Shown here in pieces: positions 47,401 through 58,410 of a DNA stretch of 64,000 nucleotides. A program made the position numbers and the translations under genes. Each line of letters begins with the position of its first letter. The stretch's first letter is position 1. Origin of the DNA: Amyloporia xantha (taxonomy: Eukaryota > Basidiomycota > Agaricomycetes > Polyporales > Adustoporiaceae); assembly GCA_036971615.1 (NCBI GenBank), contig JAYKKR010000001.1:1488001-1552000 (forward strand). The letters run 5' to 3'. The notes beneath the pieces were generated by a model. The model ran no database searches. It saw nothing but the letters and a program-made list of their open reading frames with translations, and was not told where the DNA came from.

Positions 47401-47768
47401 GGTTGGGGTCCGAACGATCCCCTCAACGCAACTTGGTGGCATCTTGTTACAGAAGGTCCGTACCGCCGTCACATTGTACCATAGCATTCCAACGTGTTTT
47501 CTGACCATTTCCTTCGCATTCTCCATGATCGAATAGCCATGGAAGCTAACTCGTCCTTGGTAACCGTGAGTACACATATACATATCGGAGGAATCTCTAA
47601 TCACTGATCCTGCCCCAAAAGCTGTTCAACACTTATCAAGGCAAGAGTTCCGTCCGCTCCCCTGCGTGCACGGGTGAATGCATCGCCGCGAAGATCTGCT
47701 ACATGCGCAGCGGCAGCGCCAGCATAGCTATCCAGAACTGTCCTACAGGATACGGTTCAGTGCAGTAA
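44479..47768 (+). CDS. secreted acid sphingomyelinase-like phosphodiesterase
   Basis: A highly spliced gene from the ATG at 44479 to the TAA at 47766-47768. Signal peptide RGVFSIASASLLASSVVAQ. A saposin-B-type segment (VFSGDTCAACQASLEVAKFL, RLCEYFDYDDDCE, SICNNFLSLC) precedes the metallophosphatase core: LHMSDLHIDPRYTVG, the Cys pair YLCCRPSS, FTIYTGDLVSHD, VYAVLGNHDTYQ, the loop LRIITLNTDMWYRANYYNY, VWILGHVLAGWDG and GIFFGHTHEDQ. These are the metal ligands of calcineurin-like sphingomyelinases. The C-terminus is Cys-containing (PACTGECIAAKICYM). The enzyme would hydrolyse sphingomyelin or related phosphodiesters outside the cell or in the vacuole. Tiny exons occur at 46359-46365 (7 nt) and 46698-46707 (10 nt). 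One intron is GC-AG. Confidence 0.92.
44762..44816 (+). other. GC-AG intron in the sphingomyelinase-like gene
   Basis: The donor reads CCACAG/GCAAGTCC and the acceptor GGTGTAG. The phase-0 join gives ETIPQLDTWETHP; the GT at 44766 would shift the frame. Confidence 0.82.
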
Positions 47769-48867
47769 AACTGGCCCTGAGTTAGCAGCGATGCGTGTAG
47801 TTCGAAACGCAAAAATAGGGGAGGTGTATAACTATGCATCCTGTAGCTGGGTGGGGAATGAGTGCTTGCACAGTCTGTATGCTTGAACTTCATGTCAATA
47901 TTACGTCTGTTGTGTGAAGTGATTGTTGACACTCAAACATTCATTCTCCCGAAAATCATGGGTAGAAGCTATTTGTCTTGGAAGATTCTGCACGTAGGCT
48001 TACAGAAAAGCGCTGACTGGGTTTAAAGCGACCATACCATAATCACGCAGTGTACGTGTCGACGGTTCGGCCATTCTATCTTATTTGAAAGTCCTAACCA
48101 TGTCAATGGTGAAGAGAAACTCTCTGCGATTTCGAGAATGCACTGACAGTCATTTACAATTCTGCCGAGTTCTGCGGGGCCTTCGGACATGTACAGTTAT
48201 CGGGAATATCAGGACCGGCACTGTACTGATCAGTTCGACATTGAATCATCACTAACAATTGAGTACAATGTACTTCGGACGTAGCAAGTTAGGATGTTAT
48301 CATGCGTGAGTTTGAAGCGATTACTCAAACCGAGTTGCACAGATCTGAATCTTATTGATCTCAACACGGGCGCCTTCCTGTCTTTCACTTCTACTTCTTT
48401 GTATGTTAGCTCGTTGCTCAGATTTACTATTACATATATCTGCTACGACTGAAACTCCTGCTTGGGTGAATGAGTGGGGTATTTGAAAGACTCTGGTCGG
48501 TAAAACACCTTTGTATGCACACATGCCAGTCAGACATCCCCTGTGATCGTTTAGAACGGCATTGCATAAGACAAGAAATGTGAGTACGCCGTCTCCAATT
48601 CCTGCTGGACTACTTATAACTGAGATCAACGATTCACTAAGATCAAGTCCAACACCCACTGATAGTGCTACTGTTAGTCCCGCCACAAAGTTAGGGTTCG
48701 GGATTTCTTGTGTTATTCACCTGGCAACGCTTATCCAACAATGGCCATTCATGCTGAGTCACTGTCACTAGGGGCCTCCTGGGCGCTTTATGTTTATGGT
48801 TTGGCCACGTTCAAACTACTATCGCGGGCCACTGAGGGACTGGTCTCGTCGTCAAAGCTTGCACACA
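47769..48867. other. intergenic region
   Basis: A 121-codon minus frame at 48321-48686 is hydrophobic in part (GDGVLTFLVLCNAVLND) but has no start context, domain or splice partners. Otherwise nothing is seen. Confidence 0.35.
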
Positions 48868-48873
48868 TATAAG
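48868..48873 (+). promoter_or_regulatory. TATA box of kinase-like gene A
   Basis: TATAAG lies 52-57 bases upstream of the ATG at 48925. Confidence 0.5.
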
Positions 48874-48924
48874 GGGTTGGTTCACTTCAATCGACCATCC
48901 TAATCTTCATTCCAATATCCCGCC

Positions 48925-49786
48925 ATGACCCCAACTACTACTGTGGCAGAACCTATTTTTGACGTAAAAGGCGGCAGCCTCGATGTCTTCTTCGACTACA
49001 ACACTTCATACAAACTCTGGTCAGTCGACTCGCTCCCCACCAACTGGGTCGTGCGCAATCTCAACCAAGTTGGTGACACGGAACAAGATACCAAACGCTC
49101 ATACCATCCAATTAGCGGAAAGAATGGCAAGATTGAGAAGGCTGTCTATCGCGCACTCCTCCAAACGGACCACGTCTTGGGCGACAGTCCCAATGAGGCA
49201 CCATTCCAGGTCGCCATTAAGTGGGTGACTGGAATGAGCCGGATCGGGCTGCTCAAATGGGAAGCTGGTTTCTACATTGGCGAGCTTCAGCTTCTCCAAG
49301 GCGATTTTGTACCGAAGTTCTATGGGTTTTACGCTGGGAAGATCAACGGCGTTGACGTAGGATGTCTTGTCCTTGAATGGTGTGGTGGCATCTCGAACCC
49401 TGATATCCGGGAGCTTAAGTACATTTTCGACACAATTTTTGTTGGATGGTGGTTGACTCCTTTATAGCCGCCAGAAACTCTTAGCGGCCACGAAGATTCA
49501 CAGCGTAGGTATTCTGCATGGGGGTCTCTTCAAGGACGACCATCATTTCGTCCCGGGCACCGAAGACAACATCTTGCGCATCATCGATTTCTCGGCGGCC
49601 GATCATCACATTTGCCCTGGTAGAGTGCGGCCCATGGTACATCGCACGACAGAGACACCAGCAAAATGCAGTGACTGTGCTGAGCTCGCTGAGCTGGAAA
49701 AGGCGTTTGGCCCAGACACGGGTGACCAGGCGGTGCAAATTCGGCACGCGAACGGGTTGCGGGAGCTGGATACATACTATCAATGA
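48925..49786 (+). CDS. kinase-fold protein A, probable pseudokinase
   Basis: Exons 48925-49418 and 49468-49786 give 270 aa. The N-lobe has the strand and Lys of a protein kinase (FQVAIKWVTG, Lys near residue 99), then YIGELQLLQGDFVPKFYGFY and VGCLVLEWCGG (hinge). The catalytic loop reads HSVGILHGGLFKDDHHFV where related fungal proteins have HGD, so the catalytic Asp is Gly. The metal-binding DFG is RIIDFSAADH. Activity is therefore doubtful. A second copy of the family lies at 55.1 kb. The C-terminus has a short CSDCAEL segment. I cannot name a partner or process. Confidence 0.78.
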
Positions 49787-50115
49787 TCTGTGGCTCATTA
49801 CGAAGGGAAGTTCTTTACCCTGTAGCATATCGTGTAGGGGATGCTTTGCATGAGAAGGTCAGCTATCACCTGGTATTTTTTTCATACACTATGTTGTCAA
49901 GAAGGATTTAATTCATTGTTCCCGATTATCTTGAAAATAAGCTTTGTACACGCGTCCTTTCATGGGAGACCGATTGCTTAGTCGACCTAGTAGTGAGTAT
50001 AATGGTACGCTGTAGAGACTTTAGTTTGTGCACTATGTATCTCTAGGATTAGAACGCTGATACAAGAGCTATCGAAAATCTACATCTAAAGATGAGTGCA
50101 GAAAGAAGTCCAGTT
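49787..50115. other. convergent intergenic region
   Basis: 3' flanks of kinase-like A (+) and F-box A (-). No feature seen. Confidence 0.35.
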
Positions 50116-51785
50116 TCACAGTTCATCTTGCCATACTTCCCAGCCAACTTGGTGACCACATCCTTCCACATGCCCATCATTACGTCCAGGTCCGGCTAAA
50201 CAGAGGACTGGACACTTAACCTGCAGGCTGCTCGGGTTGTCGTCACTGCTATTATCACCCTGATAGTCAATCTCAAACCCCCTTTCGTCTTCGACCTCCA
50301 CCAACCCCGCAAGCCCGACCTCGCAAGGTCCGTCCTTCTCGGCTAAACTGTACTCATCTTGGATCCTCATCACCCTGATGAGGCCGTTCCTCCAACTCGC
50401 TCGCTGGCGGCCATATATCATCGTGAGTTGCGCCACCCCTTCTGCCCACCCTTTCTCGAATTCGGCACGAATCGCCGCGTGCCTACCGGGACCAATCGAA
50501 GAGGGAGGCGTAGTGGAGAGGGACTGTATAATCGGCAAAGAAGGAAGGATGCGGATTCTCGGAATCGGGCCGCTGAATAGCTGACTGCCACCGGGAATGG
50601 GAGCTGGTAAAGGCGTCTCGTCGCGTGGGGGAGAATCACGTATAGATATACTTGCTGTGGCGAGACCACGACGACCGCGCCGCGGTCGCGGTCGCGGTGG
50701 TGGGCGTACCGGTTCAGGCTCGCTTTCCTGGGCTGTACGGTAGCTTGCTTCCAGCCATGCCTTCAGCTTCTTCTCCCGTTCTTTCGCGTACTTCACTCCT
50801 GCGAGCGATATCGATTTTCCAAGCGCCGCCCACTGTCCGAGTCCTTCATCTTGCATGTCCCGTTGGCTAACGATGTAGCATCCGTCCAGAAGCAATGTTT
50901 TGAGATTATTGAAGCGTCCGAGCACGCCCTCGACGTCGCTCTCTTGGACATTGCAGGTAGACATGTCCAGAACCTCGAGTCTAGACATCGATTGGGGCAT
51001 TGCATATATGTATTTTGCGACCTGACGGGCTGGGATGCGCATGCGGAAGTGTAGGAGTGTGGTCGAGACAGGGGAACGGGCAAGCGACGACAGAGTATCG
51101 AGTCGAAAGAAGACTAGCGGCTGTGCAAAGTTGGTAGGGGCCATTGAAGGTTCCAGTGGGTCTTGTATAATAGAAAGGGTCGGGAGAGATGACGGCCATC
51201 GTGAAAGAGCTAGCAGGGTGGAATCGAAATACGCCCCCTAACCAGGTACATTAGAACGCCATTAACCACGCATCGGAACGAGTACATACCTTGAGGAACT
51301 GATAATATGTTGCCTTCTGCACGCTATGATAGACATTAGAACTTCTTTAGCTAAACGGGTGTTCCAATCACTCACTACGGCCTGAATCGGAGCGCTATAT
51401 ACCTTAGATCCACCTTTGGTTCTTCGAACATTTCCTCTAGATTTTCGGGAGTGAAGTTGGGCCCAATGTACAAGCTCAATTGTCTCACTTGTGGCAATAT
51501 TGCGACAAGGTTGACCAAGACATCTGCATCGACGTCCCAAGACTCTAGGGAGAAACCACGCACATAGGCGGCATCCTCTTGGCTCTTTCGGAGATGGAGA
51601 TATAGTTTGGAGACCTGATCTCTGCGTTTCAAGCGGATGAATTCAAATAAGTGATATCTCGGGACAGGCGAGTGGGGAACAGCCTGAATAAGAGACGACA
51701 CAGTCTGCTGGAGATCGTCCGAAGGCAAATACAAGATGATAGCAGTGTAGAGCTCTGGAGGCAAGGTTTCGACAAGAGCAACCAT
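50116..51785 (-). CDS. F-box/LRR-type protein A
   Basis: Three exons. The first runs from the ATG at 51785 to about 51375, the second is short (VQKATYYQFLK), and the last ends at 50116; the product is roughly 490 aa. The F-box-like N-terminus is VETLPPELYTAIILYLPSDD, then VPRYHLFEFIRLKRRDQVSK and leucine-rich repeats (ILPQVRQLSLYIGPNFTPEN, LDMSTCNVQESDVEGVL, FNNLKTLLLDGCYIV). A low-complexity basic Pro/Arg segment (RPPPRPRPRRGRRG) and an acidic tail follow. The pattern matches the expanded F-box families of agaricomycetes, whose members recruit substrates to SCF ubiquitin ligases; the substrate is unknown. It is divergent with the HIT gene. Confidence 0.8.
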
Positions 51786-52166
51786 GGGACGGCGGTGAGG
51801 AAGCGGCTCGGGACAGTCTGCAGCTGAGTCTCTGGCGTCCTAAGACTCGGAGTATTGCTAATCATCCGGTCACGCATGATGCGCACCGTCCAGACAAGCA
51901 GACCACAGACAACCAGTGTAGATTTACATGGAGACATCTTGGTGTCCGTACAGCCGTACAGTGTATCACTTCCCGCTGGCCGACAAGAGGAACCACACTC
52001 TCTTCGCGAAGTGTCATCTTGGAGTTTGTCTTACTCTTCTGAGGCGCACTGCCGACACGCGCCAGACCCAGCTTTCTCACAAGCTCAATAAGTCTGGCTG
52101 AACGATCGACCCACACGGCAACGAATAGGGTTTGCGAGCTGTAGGTCTTGCTCGTTGTTCTGGACG
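51786..52166. other. divergent promoter region, F-box A / HIT gene
   Basis: 381 bases between divergent start codons. No TATA box is clear on either strand. Confidence 0.4.
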
Positions 52167-52846
52167 ATGAGCAGCCTCTTTTTCTCGACCATCGAGGTCA
52201 CCCGACAGGCCTTCTACCGTTCTGCTCTTACCTACGCGATAGTCAATCTAAAGCCAATCGTGCCGGGACGTGAGTAGTGCTTGCATCGGCTCGCATGTGC
52301 ACTAACCGGTCGAGTATGATATGCATGGTCTCGCTACAGATGTACTGGTCATTCCTACCCGCCACGTACCACGGATCGCCGATTTGACCCCTCCAGAGCT
52401 GTCGTCCCTAATGACTTCGGTGCAGCATGTCGGACGAGTCGTCGAGCGTGTGTACGGGGCGGATGGTCTCACCATCGCATGCCAGGTGAGTCGCAGTCTG
52501 ATTCCAACGTGCTGTGGTAGACCCATGGAAGCGCTAGGATGGGAAAGCTGCTGGCCAGACAATGCCACACGTCCATTTCCATATCCTACCCCGTAAGCTG
52601 AAGGGCGATCATTTCACTAACAACGACGACGTATACCCCGTGCTCGAGCAAGCTGAGGGTAGACTACCTGAAGAATTTCGTTCTACTCAAGACAACTCTC
52701 AGCGAGCAGCCCATGCCAAGGATGATACTTCGCTGAAGGTCGACGCAGACGAGAATCGAAAGCCGCGAACGATGGAGGATATGGAGAAGGAAGCACAGTG
52801 GCTAAAGACATTCTTCACTGAAGATGAGCGAGGGCATCAGAGCTGA
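52167..52846 (+). CDS. HNT2: HIT-family hydrolase, FHIT/Hnt2 type
   Basis: Exons 52167-52269, 52340-52485 and 52538-52846 give 185 aa. It starts SSLFFSTIEVTRQAFYRS, then LKPIVPGHVLVIPTRHVPRI, ADLTPPELSSLMTSVQHV, DGLTIACQDGKAAGQT and the histidine triad PHVHFHILPRKLKGDHF. The order and the GQT-PHVHFHILPR wording are those of FHIT, which cleaves Ap3A and similar dinucleoside polyphosphates. The C-terminal extension is charged (TMEDMEKEAQWLKTFF), as in fungal members. Confidence 0.93.
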
Positions 52847-53049
52847 ACTGTATAGATCTACAATGTACAATGGTGCGATGGATTAGTACTGTATGAGAGT
52901 TTGATTGCAGTTATGAATAGATTTCTGCCATTTGGTCTCCGGTGTAGCCGGCAATTCCGTCGTGTCTTCAGCAGAGAAATAAATGGGACTCAAGGGGTAT
53001 GTTGCGACTGGTTGGGTATAGAATGATAGCTTCGTGGTTGGAAATTGGC

Positions 53050-54574
53050 TTATGAAGGGGCGGCAGGGGCGTCGACATCATCCCATGATCCAGGAATTAG
53101 TGCCAGAGGTAGTAGCCAGGTAGCCGTCAATATGACACCGCGCCCTAGCCCAATATAAGTAGGCTGCTTCAATCTCTACTTGAAAGACCAACCTTTGTCG
53201 AATCCTTTGATCGCGCCCCAGCTCCACGCAACGAACGCGCCGAGATATGCAAGGTACGGGACAAGAGTCCTCAGGAGCTGCAACACTGGACGCACTTGGA
53301 GTGGCACAGCTGCTATCGGGATGTGATCCAGGAGCCACTTGAGCGCAGTGGTCAAGAGGGCAGCCCGTTTGCTCGTCTCAATTCGCTGGTTGTCCAGGAT
53401 AGCGAGAACAGGAGGAGGCAAATATCTGTGCATGGATATGCAGGTCAATAGCGGAACGGGATCACTAAATACCACCAGCATACACGCGATAGCCCCACCA
53501 CCGGACCTCCAACGAGATTTTAGTGCTGGATGGCACCCAGATCTTTCTCTCTGTGGGTTTCTTCGTGGCGATAGGTTTCTCTGCTCCCATATTGAAGGGC
53601 CACATATTCCCCAGACGATTTTGTGATCTTCCCTCCGGCTGCTTCTCGCTCAGCTCGCTGATGGACGCGTCCTCATCCATAGAAATCACATCAGAGCGAG
53701 CGATTTCGACTTGTGAGCTATCGTCAGGCTCGAGCGGGGCGTATAGCATGAAGCTAGAGCTGTCATCATCCACAATCTCTGCGCCGACTTCCGCTGAACG
53801 GCTTCCGCCTCCTTCGCTGTTCGCTTCGTCGTCATGCCCAGCCGATGACTTTAAGCGATCAAGCAGTGACCAGACGCTCTGTCGACCCCTCGAAATCGAC
53901 CCGTTCATTACGGACGGCGAGGACAGGAGTGAAATTAGCTTTGAGTCAGATATGAACGCAGGCAGCATGGGTCTCGCATCGTCGCTAGGCTCTGTGTTGT
54001 GCACCACATTCTCCGACGAGGAAGTTCGTGAGGAAGAAGGGACGTATGAGGGTAGACTTGACAGAAGGACTTGAATCCTGCGCGCAAGGGAGCTAGGCTC
54101 TGGAACTGCCTCAGATTCACTACCTCGTTCTGTCGTATCGTGCACGACGTCGATCGTGTGAGCATTCGCATCCTCGGTTTCGGCAGCTCCTGCATCGGGC
54201 GTGATAACATTAAGAGAGGCGGGGATGGCTCCTGCTGTAGTGGTCTCATCGTCCACATATACGACATTTGGTTCTCCTTGGGTGCCCTCATCCATAGGCT
54301 GTGAGCGAACGGAAGAGAAATCGATTGTCCCGTCTGTCCTTTTTCTCGCCAACTTTAGGAATCGTTCGAAAGGTGTCGGTCTCTCCGCCGAATGTGCCAA
54401 TTTAGCATCCACATCGGGGGGAGATGCCTCAGGCGATGACGAGGTCTTGAGCGAGGAAGGCTTCGGAGATGACACTCTGGGCTTTAAAATATGGCTTACA
54501 GATCGTCGAAAGGATGTGTTAAGCCTGGAGACTGAGGGGGTTGACGGTCCCGCATCTAATTGTGGTCGCGACAT
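53050..54574 (-). CDS. fungal protein of unknown function with C-terminal membrane segments
   Basis: Three exons from the ATG at 54574 to the TAA at 53052-53050. The first 330 residues are Ser/Asp/Glu-rich and disordered (SLKTSSSPEASPPDVDAKL, SSLARRIQVLLSSLPSYVPS). A compact end follows: SLEVRWWGYRVYLPPPVLAI, TTALKWLLDHIPIAAVP, LRTLVPYLAYLGAFVAWSWG and ILTATWLLPLALIPGSWDD, with two or three hydrophobic segments. The first intron uses a GTATGC donor that yields a phase-2 Val, so GYRVYLPPP is continuous. The ending resembles conserved agaricomycete hypotheticals, and a membrane location is likely. Confidence 0.72.
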
Positions 54575-55045
54575 AGATGAGAGCAAGTAGATGTAACTGC
54601 AGCAGCTTTATCGAATATGTCGGTCGAAATACGAAGAATAACTTGCTCCACAAAGAGAGTTATAACAACCAGTCTCAGAAGCATTTCCAGATGCAAGTAT
54701 CACCTGCACCGCTAACAAGAACTCCGACACTCAATCTGACTGAGATCGATCAAGAGGGCAAAGGCCGTCAATAAGTAGTATATACTGCCCTGTGGTAGTG
54801 TATGACAGGAAATACATCCTTGGGGAGTTATATGATAACAGAAAAGCAACATCAATCTGCCTAGATTTCAAGTTTGCGGCCTTGCTGCAGCCACGCTGCA
54901 AATTGTGATTAACGTCTGCATTATATTCAAATCAATACCGCTGGGTCGATGTAGAGCATTTTCTTCGCCACTCTCCGCTCGCCACCGACTAATAAGGCAC
55001 AAAGGGCACAATGGGAAGACTACAATGACGCCGCTTGCTCGCCCC
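54575..55045. other. divergent intergenic region
   Basis: Promoters of the membrane-protein gene (-) and kinase-like B (+). No other feature. Confidence 0.35.
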
Positions 55046-55052
55046 TATAAGA
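55046..55052 (+). promoter_or_regulatory. TATA box of kinase-like gene B
   Basis: TATAAGA lies 87-93 bases upstream of the ATG at 55139. It supports that ATG over earlier in-frame codons, because the open frame extends upstream of the TATA box. Confidence 0.5.
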
Positions 55053-55138
55053 GCAGGCACCACGGCACTGTCGCTTCAGCAACAGCCAGTCACTCCTGTA
55101 TCCCTCGCTACACCCTGACCTACCGTATCGTGCCAATA

Positions 55139-55875
55139 ATGGCCAAAGGAGCCACCCTTGACGTCGTCTTCGGCCCATCATCTGTGTTTCGGCTGTACTC
55201 CTTGGACAAGAGGTCTCCAAACCTGTTTGTGAAGGTGTCGACCGAAACTGTTCAGTATAGCACATCAAGAGGTCCGAATGAAGATCCAAACCGAGTGTAC
55301 CACGGTGTCCTGGAGACGTATCAGCCACAGATGATTCGGCCACAAATAGGGCCATCCGATGTCGCAGTGAAGTGGGCACAAGGAAGACTTAACGTCGAGA
55401 GGCTCCGTTACGAAGCCGCCCTGTACCGGGGCGAACTCTATGCTCTCCAAGGAGATGTTGTGCCGCGCTTTCATGGATTCTTCTCGACAGAAACGGACGG
55501 CGTCAAAATCGGATGTCTCGTCTTGCAGTGGTGCAAGAGCACAGCGTCCATTCGCAGGGATGAATTGAAGTGAGTCGTGAATTGACCCTTGTAGTTAGCT
55601 GCTTATCATGAAGTAGTCGCCGCCGCATGCTTGCCGTTTGTCGTCTGCACCAAGCAGGAGTCATTCACGGAAATTTGCGCGACGCCCGGCACTTTGTACT
55701 CGGACAAGATGGGAAGGTCCGCATTGTAGACTTCTCGTCTGCCAAGTTGCACAGTTGCCCTAACGAATACCCTGCTCTTTACAATGAACACAATGGAGAG
55801 ATTGGATGTGAAGAGTTGTATGCAATGGAGGTTCGTCTGGGTGTCAGCTCAGGCGACTGGCCCATGCAAGTATAA
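55139..55875 (+). CDS. kinase-fold protein B, probable pseudokinase
   Basis: Exons 55139-55569 and 55617-55875 give 229 aa. It is a paralogue of the 48.9-kb gene: SDVAVKWAQGRLNVERLRYE (Lys near residue 78), YRGELYALQGDVVPRFHGFF, KIGCLVLQWCKS, then HQAGVIHGNLRDARHFVLG and KVRIVDFSSAKLHSC. The intron sits at the same place, two bases into the codon after EL. The catalytic Asp of HGD is Asn here and DFG is DFS. The C-terminus may be truncated or extended by another intron after 55833 (ATGGAG/GTTCGT), so the last 15 residues are uncertain. Confidence 0.7.
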
Positions 55876-56269
55876 TGAGCGCACTGATCAACGCCTAGAG
55901 CGTTGCCGAATTATGCTTTCTTGTCCATTGTCACATATCGAGCTCGAATTATCTGATGTATATGTTATCACTGCCATTCCTTTGTTAAGAGGTCACGAAG
56001 ACCACATACCTGTACGATAGTCAGTCTGCCTGCGACGAGATTTGACTTCAACAAAGACCACGTGTGACTCCGTTCATTTGTGTTGATTTGAATGCCTCAT
56101 CAACAATCGCAACGAAGCTGCTTGCTGCTTACAACGACAGGATGCGGCTAGGATGTGTCTGAGTGAGGTGTAATACAATTGCACTAATACCGACAGTAAA
56201 GGGATCATTACCGAGTAGATCACTGACATATATCGTACACGGACAAACTTCTGCACCTGCATCTCAGCA
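55876..56269. other. convergent intergenic region
   Basis: 3' flanks of kinase-like B and F-box B. Nothing recognisable. Confidence 0.35.
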
Positions 56270-57720
56270 TCAGTCCAGACCAGACTTCCATTCAGAATCC
56301 ACTACCTGAACGCCCCTTCGAGACAGCCTGCGCCGCCACTCCATCATCTCGCCCTGAACTCCTGCTTGCTGAGCGCGTGACGACATCCCAGGTCGCAGCC
56401 ATCGCACGTCACGGGTCCTTACTGTGTTCAGTAAGGGAAGCTTAGGAAGAAGAGCTTCCAGGACGGCGAGGAACTCCGGATAGGGACGGGGTATCGACAA
56501 GATGCGGAGGGGATGGGACGCCTCAGCAGTCGGTATCGTAAGAATGGGTAGGGGATTCTCCAGTGATAGGTGAAACAGATTAGGACAACTCTGCAGGAGC
56601 GTCGTGGGTGAAGGTAAGAACATGGCTGGCCAAGTCTTCGTGGTATATAGGTGGAGGGAGGCCAACATAGACCCATGAGTCTGAATGAACTGGGCAACGA
56701 GGGATGTGGGGACGAAGTCCTCATTGTAAGGGGTTAATGTGAGGTGACGCAAGGATGGGAGGGGTGAATGGAGTAGCGCATACATCAAGGGAGAGCACGG
56801 CATGGAGAGGATGACAAGCTTCTTGAGATTCGAAAGTTCCAGAGGCTTGAACGGAGGGAGTGAACCAGGTAGCTCAGGCAGTTCGAAGTCGGTCACATCT
56901 ATCCCGGTCCCCACAACTGAGAGTTCCTCCAGTCCAATACAGGCGCGGAGTACGTCAACGAATTGATTCTCGCCGACGCGGGAGGAAGTATCAAGTCGAA
57001 GTCCCTTCAAAATTCGCAGGTTGACTATCTCCGACCTACATGACAAGGCTGCTGCAACCCGGCGGCTTAGCACGATAGTAGGACTCATCATAAAGCGGGC
57101 GAGGAAGGGGAGGAGGGGGAAAAGCCTTGTGAGCACGGTGTCAATCCGATAAGTCTCGGAATGGGAGCTGATTTCCAGACTCCGTAGATCAAGAGCTTGC
57201 ACCCATCGTCCAGGGGTCGAATAGGGGATACGACGGATAGAATCCCACTTCTGGTCCGACGAATACAGATGCTCGGTAAAGCTTTCTAAGCGAGCAATGG
57301 AGCTAATGCATACGTGCGCATAGAAGAGGGGTAGAGCAACGGTCTACAGCACACAAACAACTGAGGATCAGCACCACGTTCTGTCAATGCCAGAAAGACT
57401 AGACAAATAATGGATACAAGGATACGGATGATTCGAATTAGGGTAATATTCAGAGAACGTACCGTCAACTCCCTACACACCACTAACAGTCCCCGCTTGA
57501 GAGCATCATAATCCGCGGGAGGCCTGGGCGCAGCGTAGTTATAGTTGTCAAAAACGTGGGTCAGAATCTTGGACCAGACCTCCGACGGCAATGGCTTCAG
57601 AGAGGGCCTATACGGCAGAAGAGGTAGCAGTGGAAAGCGTCCACCGACCCGTGCCAGTGGGCGCGGACTGAGAAGAACAGCCGTGACGCTGGTGTTAGAG
57701 CTCGAGGACTCGAGTGACAT
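56270..57720 (-). CDS. F-box/LRR-type protein B
   Basis: Two exons joined by an intron whose donor is near 57462 (TTGACG/GTACGT) and acceptor GCTGTAG; the product is about 440 aa. The N-terminus has an F-box-like helix LPSEVWSKILTHVFDNY and ALKRGLLVVCRELTVALPLF. The body is leucine-rich (IVNLRILKGLRLDT, LEELSVVGTGIDVTDFELPE, LSNLKKLVILSMPCSPL, LPSLRHLTLTPYNEDF, CPNLFHLSLENPLPIL) and the basic C-terminus ends WRRRLSRRGVQVVDSEW. It is a typical agaricomycete F-box protein for an SCF ligase, substrate unknown. It is not obviously a copy of F-box A. Confidence 0.8.
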
Positions 57721-58410
57721 CGCCCTCCTGTGCTCTGATCAATACAACGGGTATACAAGTTTCAAGATGAAGCATGTCGCGGTGATGCTCACTGCTATCG
57801 CTCAGGGTTCAGACTGACTGCGGAGGCATGAGCAAAGGCAGGCGGCTTTAGTCGGCGAAATGGAGAGACTTCAAAACGGTCTGAGCCCGAACATATCGAT
57901 ATCATGACCTCTGTCAGGAAGAGGCGTGATCCGGCTAGTGTAAACCCAGTGTAGCTATATACTGTACATCATATGCAGCTGACTCGCTGAGGAGCTCCCA
58001 GTCTAGTGATGAAGATCAGAGTAGCTGTGAATAGCCTCATATAGGCTCTCAAAGCCATTTGAAACGTGGAATCTCGCATGTTTTGAAGGATTGACGATAC
58101 GAAAACTCGTGCTTTGGATCCCCAGAGCGGCAATTCAAAGGGATTAACTCGTCGCTTTCGAGTGATGTATTGAGGTTAAATCTAATGAAGTGAGCCTTGC
58201 TCCAGCTGAGGAAAAAAACATCTGACATATGCGCTCATGATCATCGAATAAAATAGCGACCTATGAAACGTTCGTCTAACGCAACAGTGTAAAGAGAACC
58301 ATATACGTACTGTACATACTAATTAAATTCCGGACAGCCGTGAATGGTTTACACGGCGAATCAGACAAACTTACACCCAGGAGTTGAACTGTAGCTAGAC
58401 TGTCCCTACA
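57721..58410. other. intergenic region
   Basis: Promoter of F-box B (-) and 3' flank of MYND gene B (-). No gene seen. Confidence 0.35.

Noticed and set aside
48321..48686. Hydrophobic 121-codon minus frame, possible membrane protein piece
   Set aside because: No start context, no family resemblance I can defend and no splice partners.
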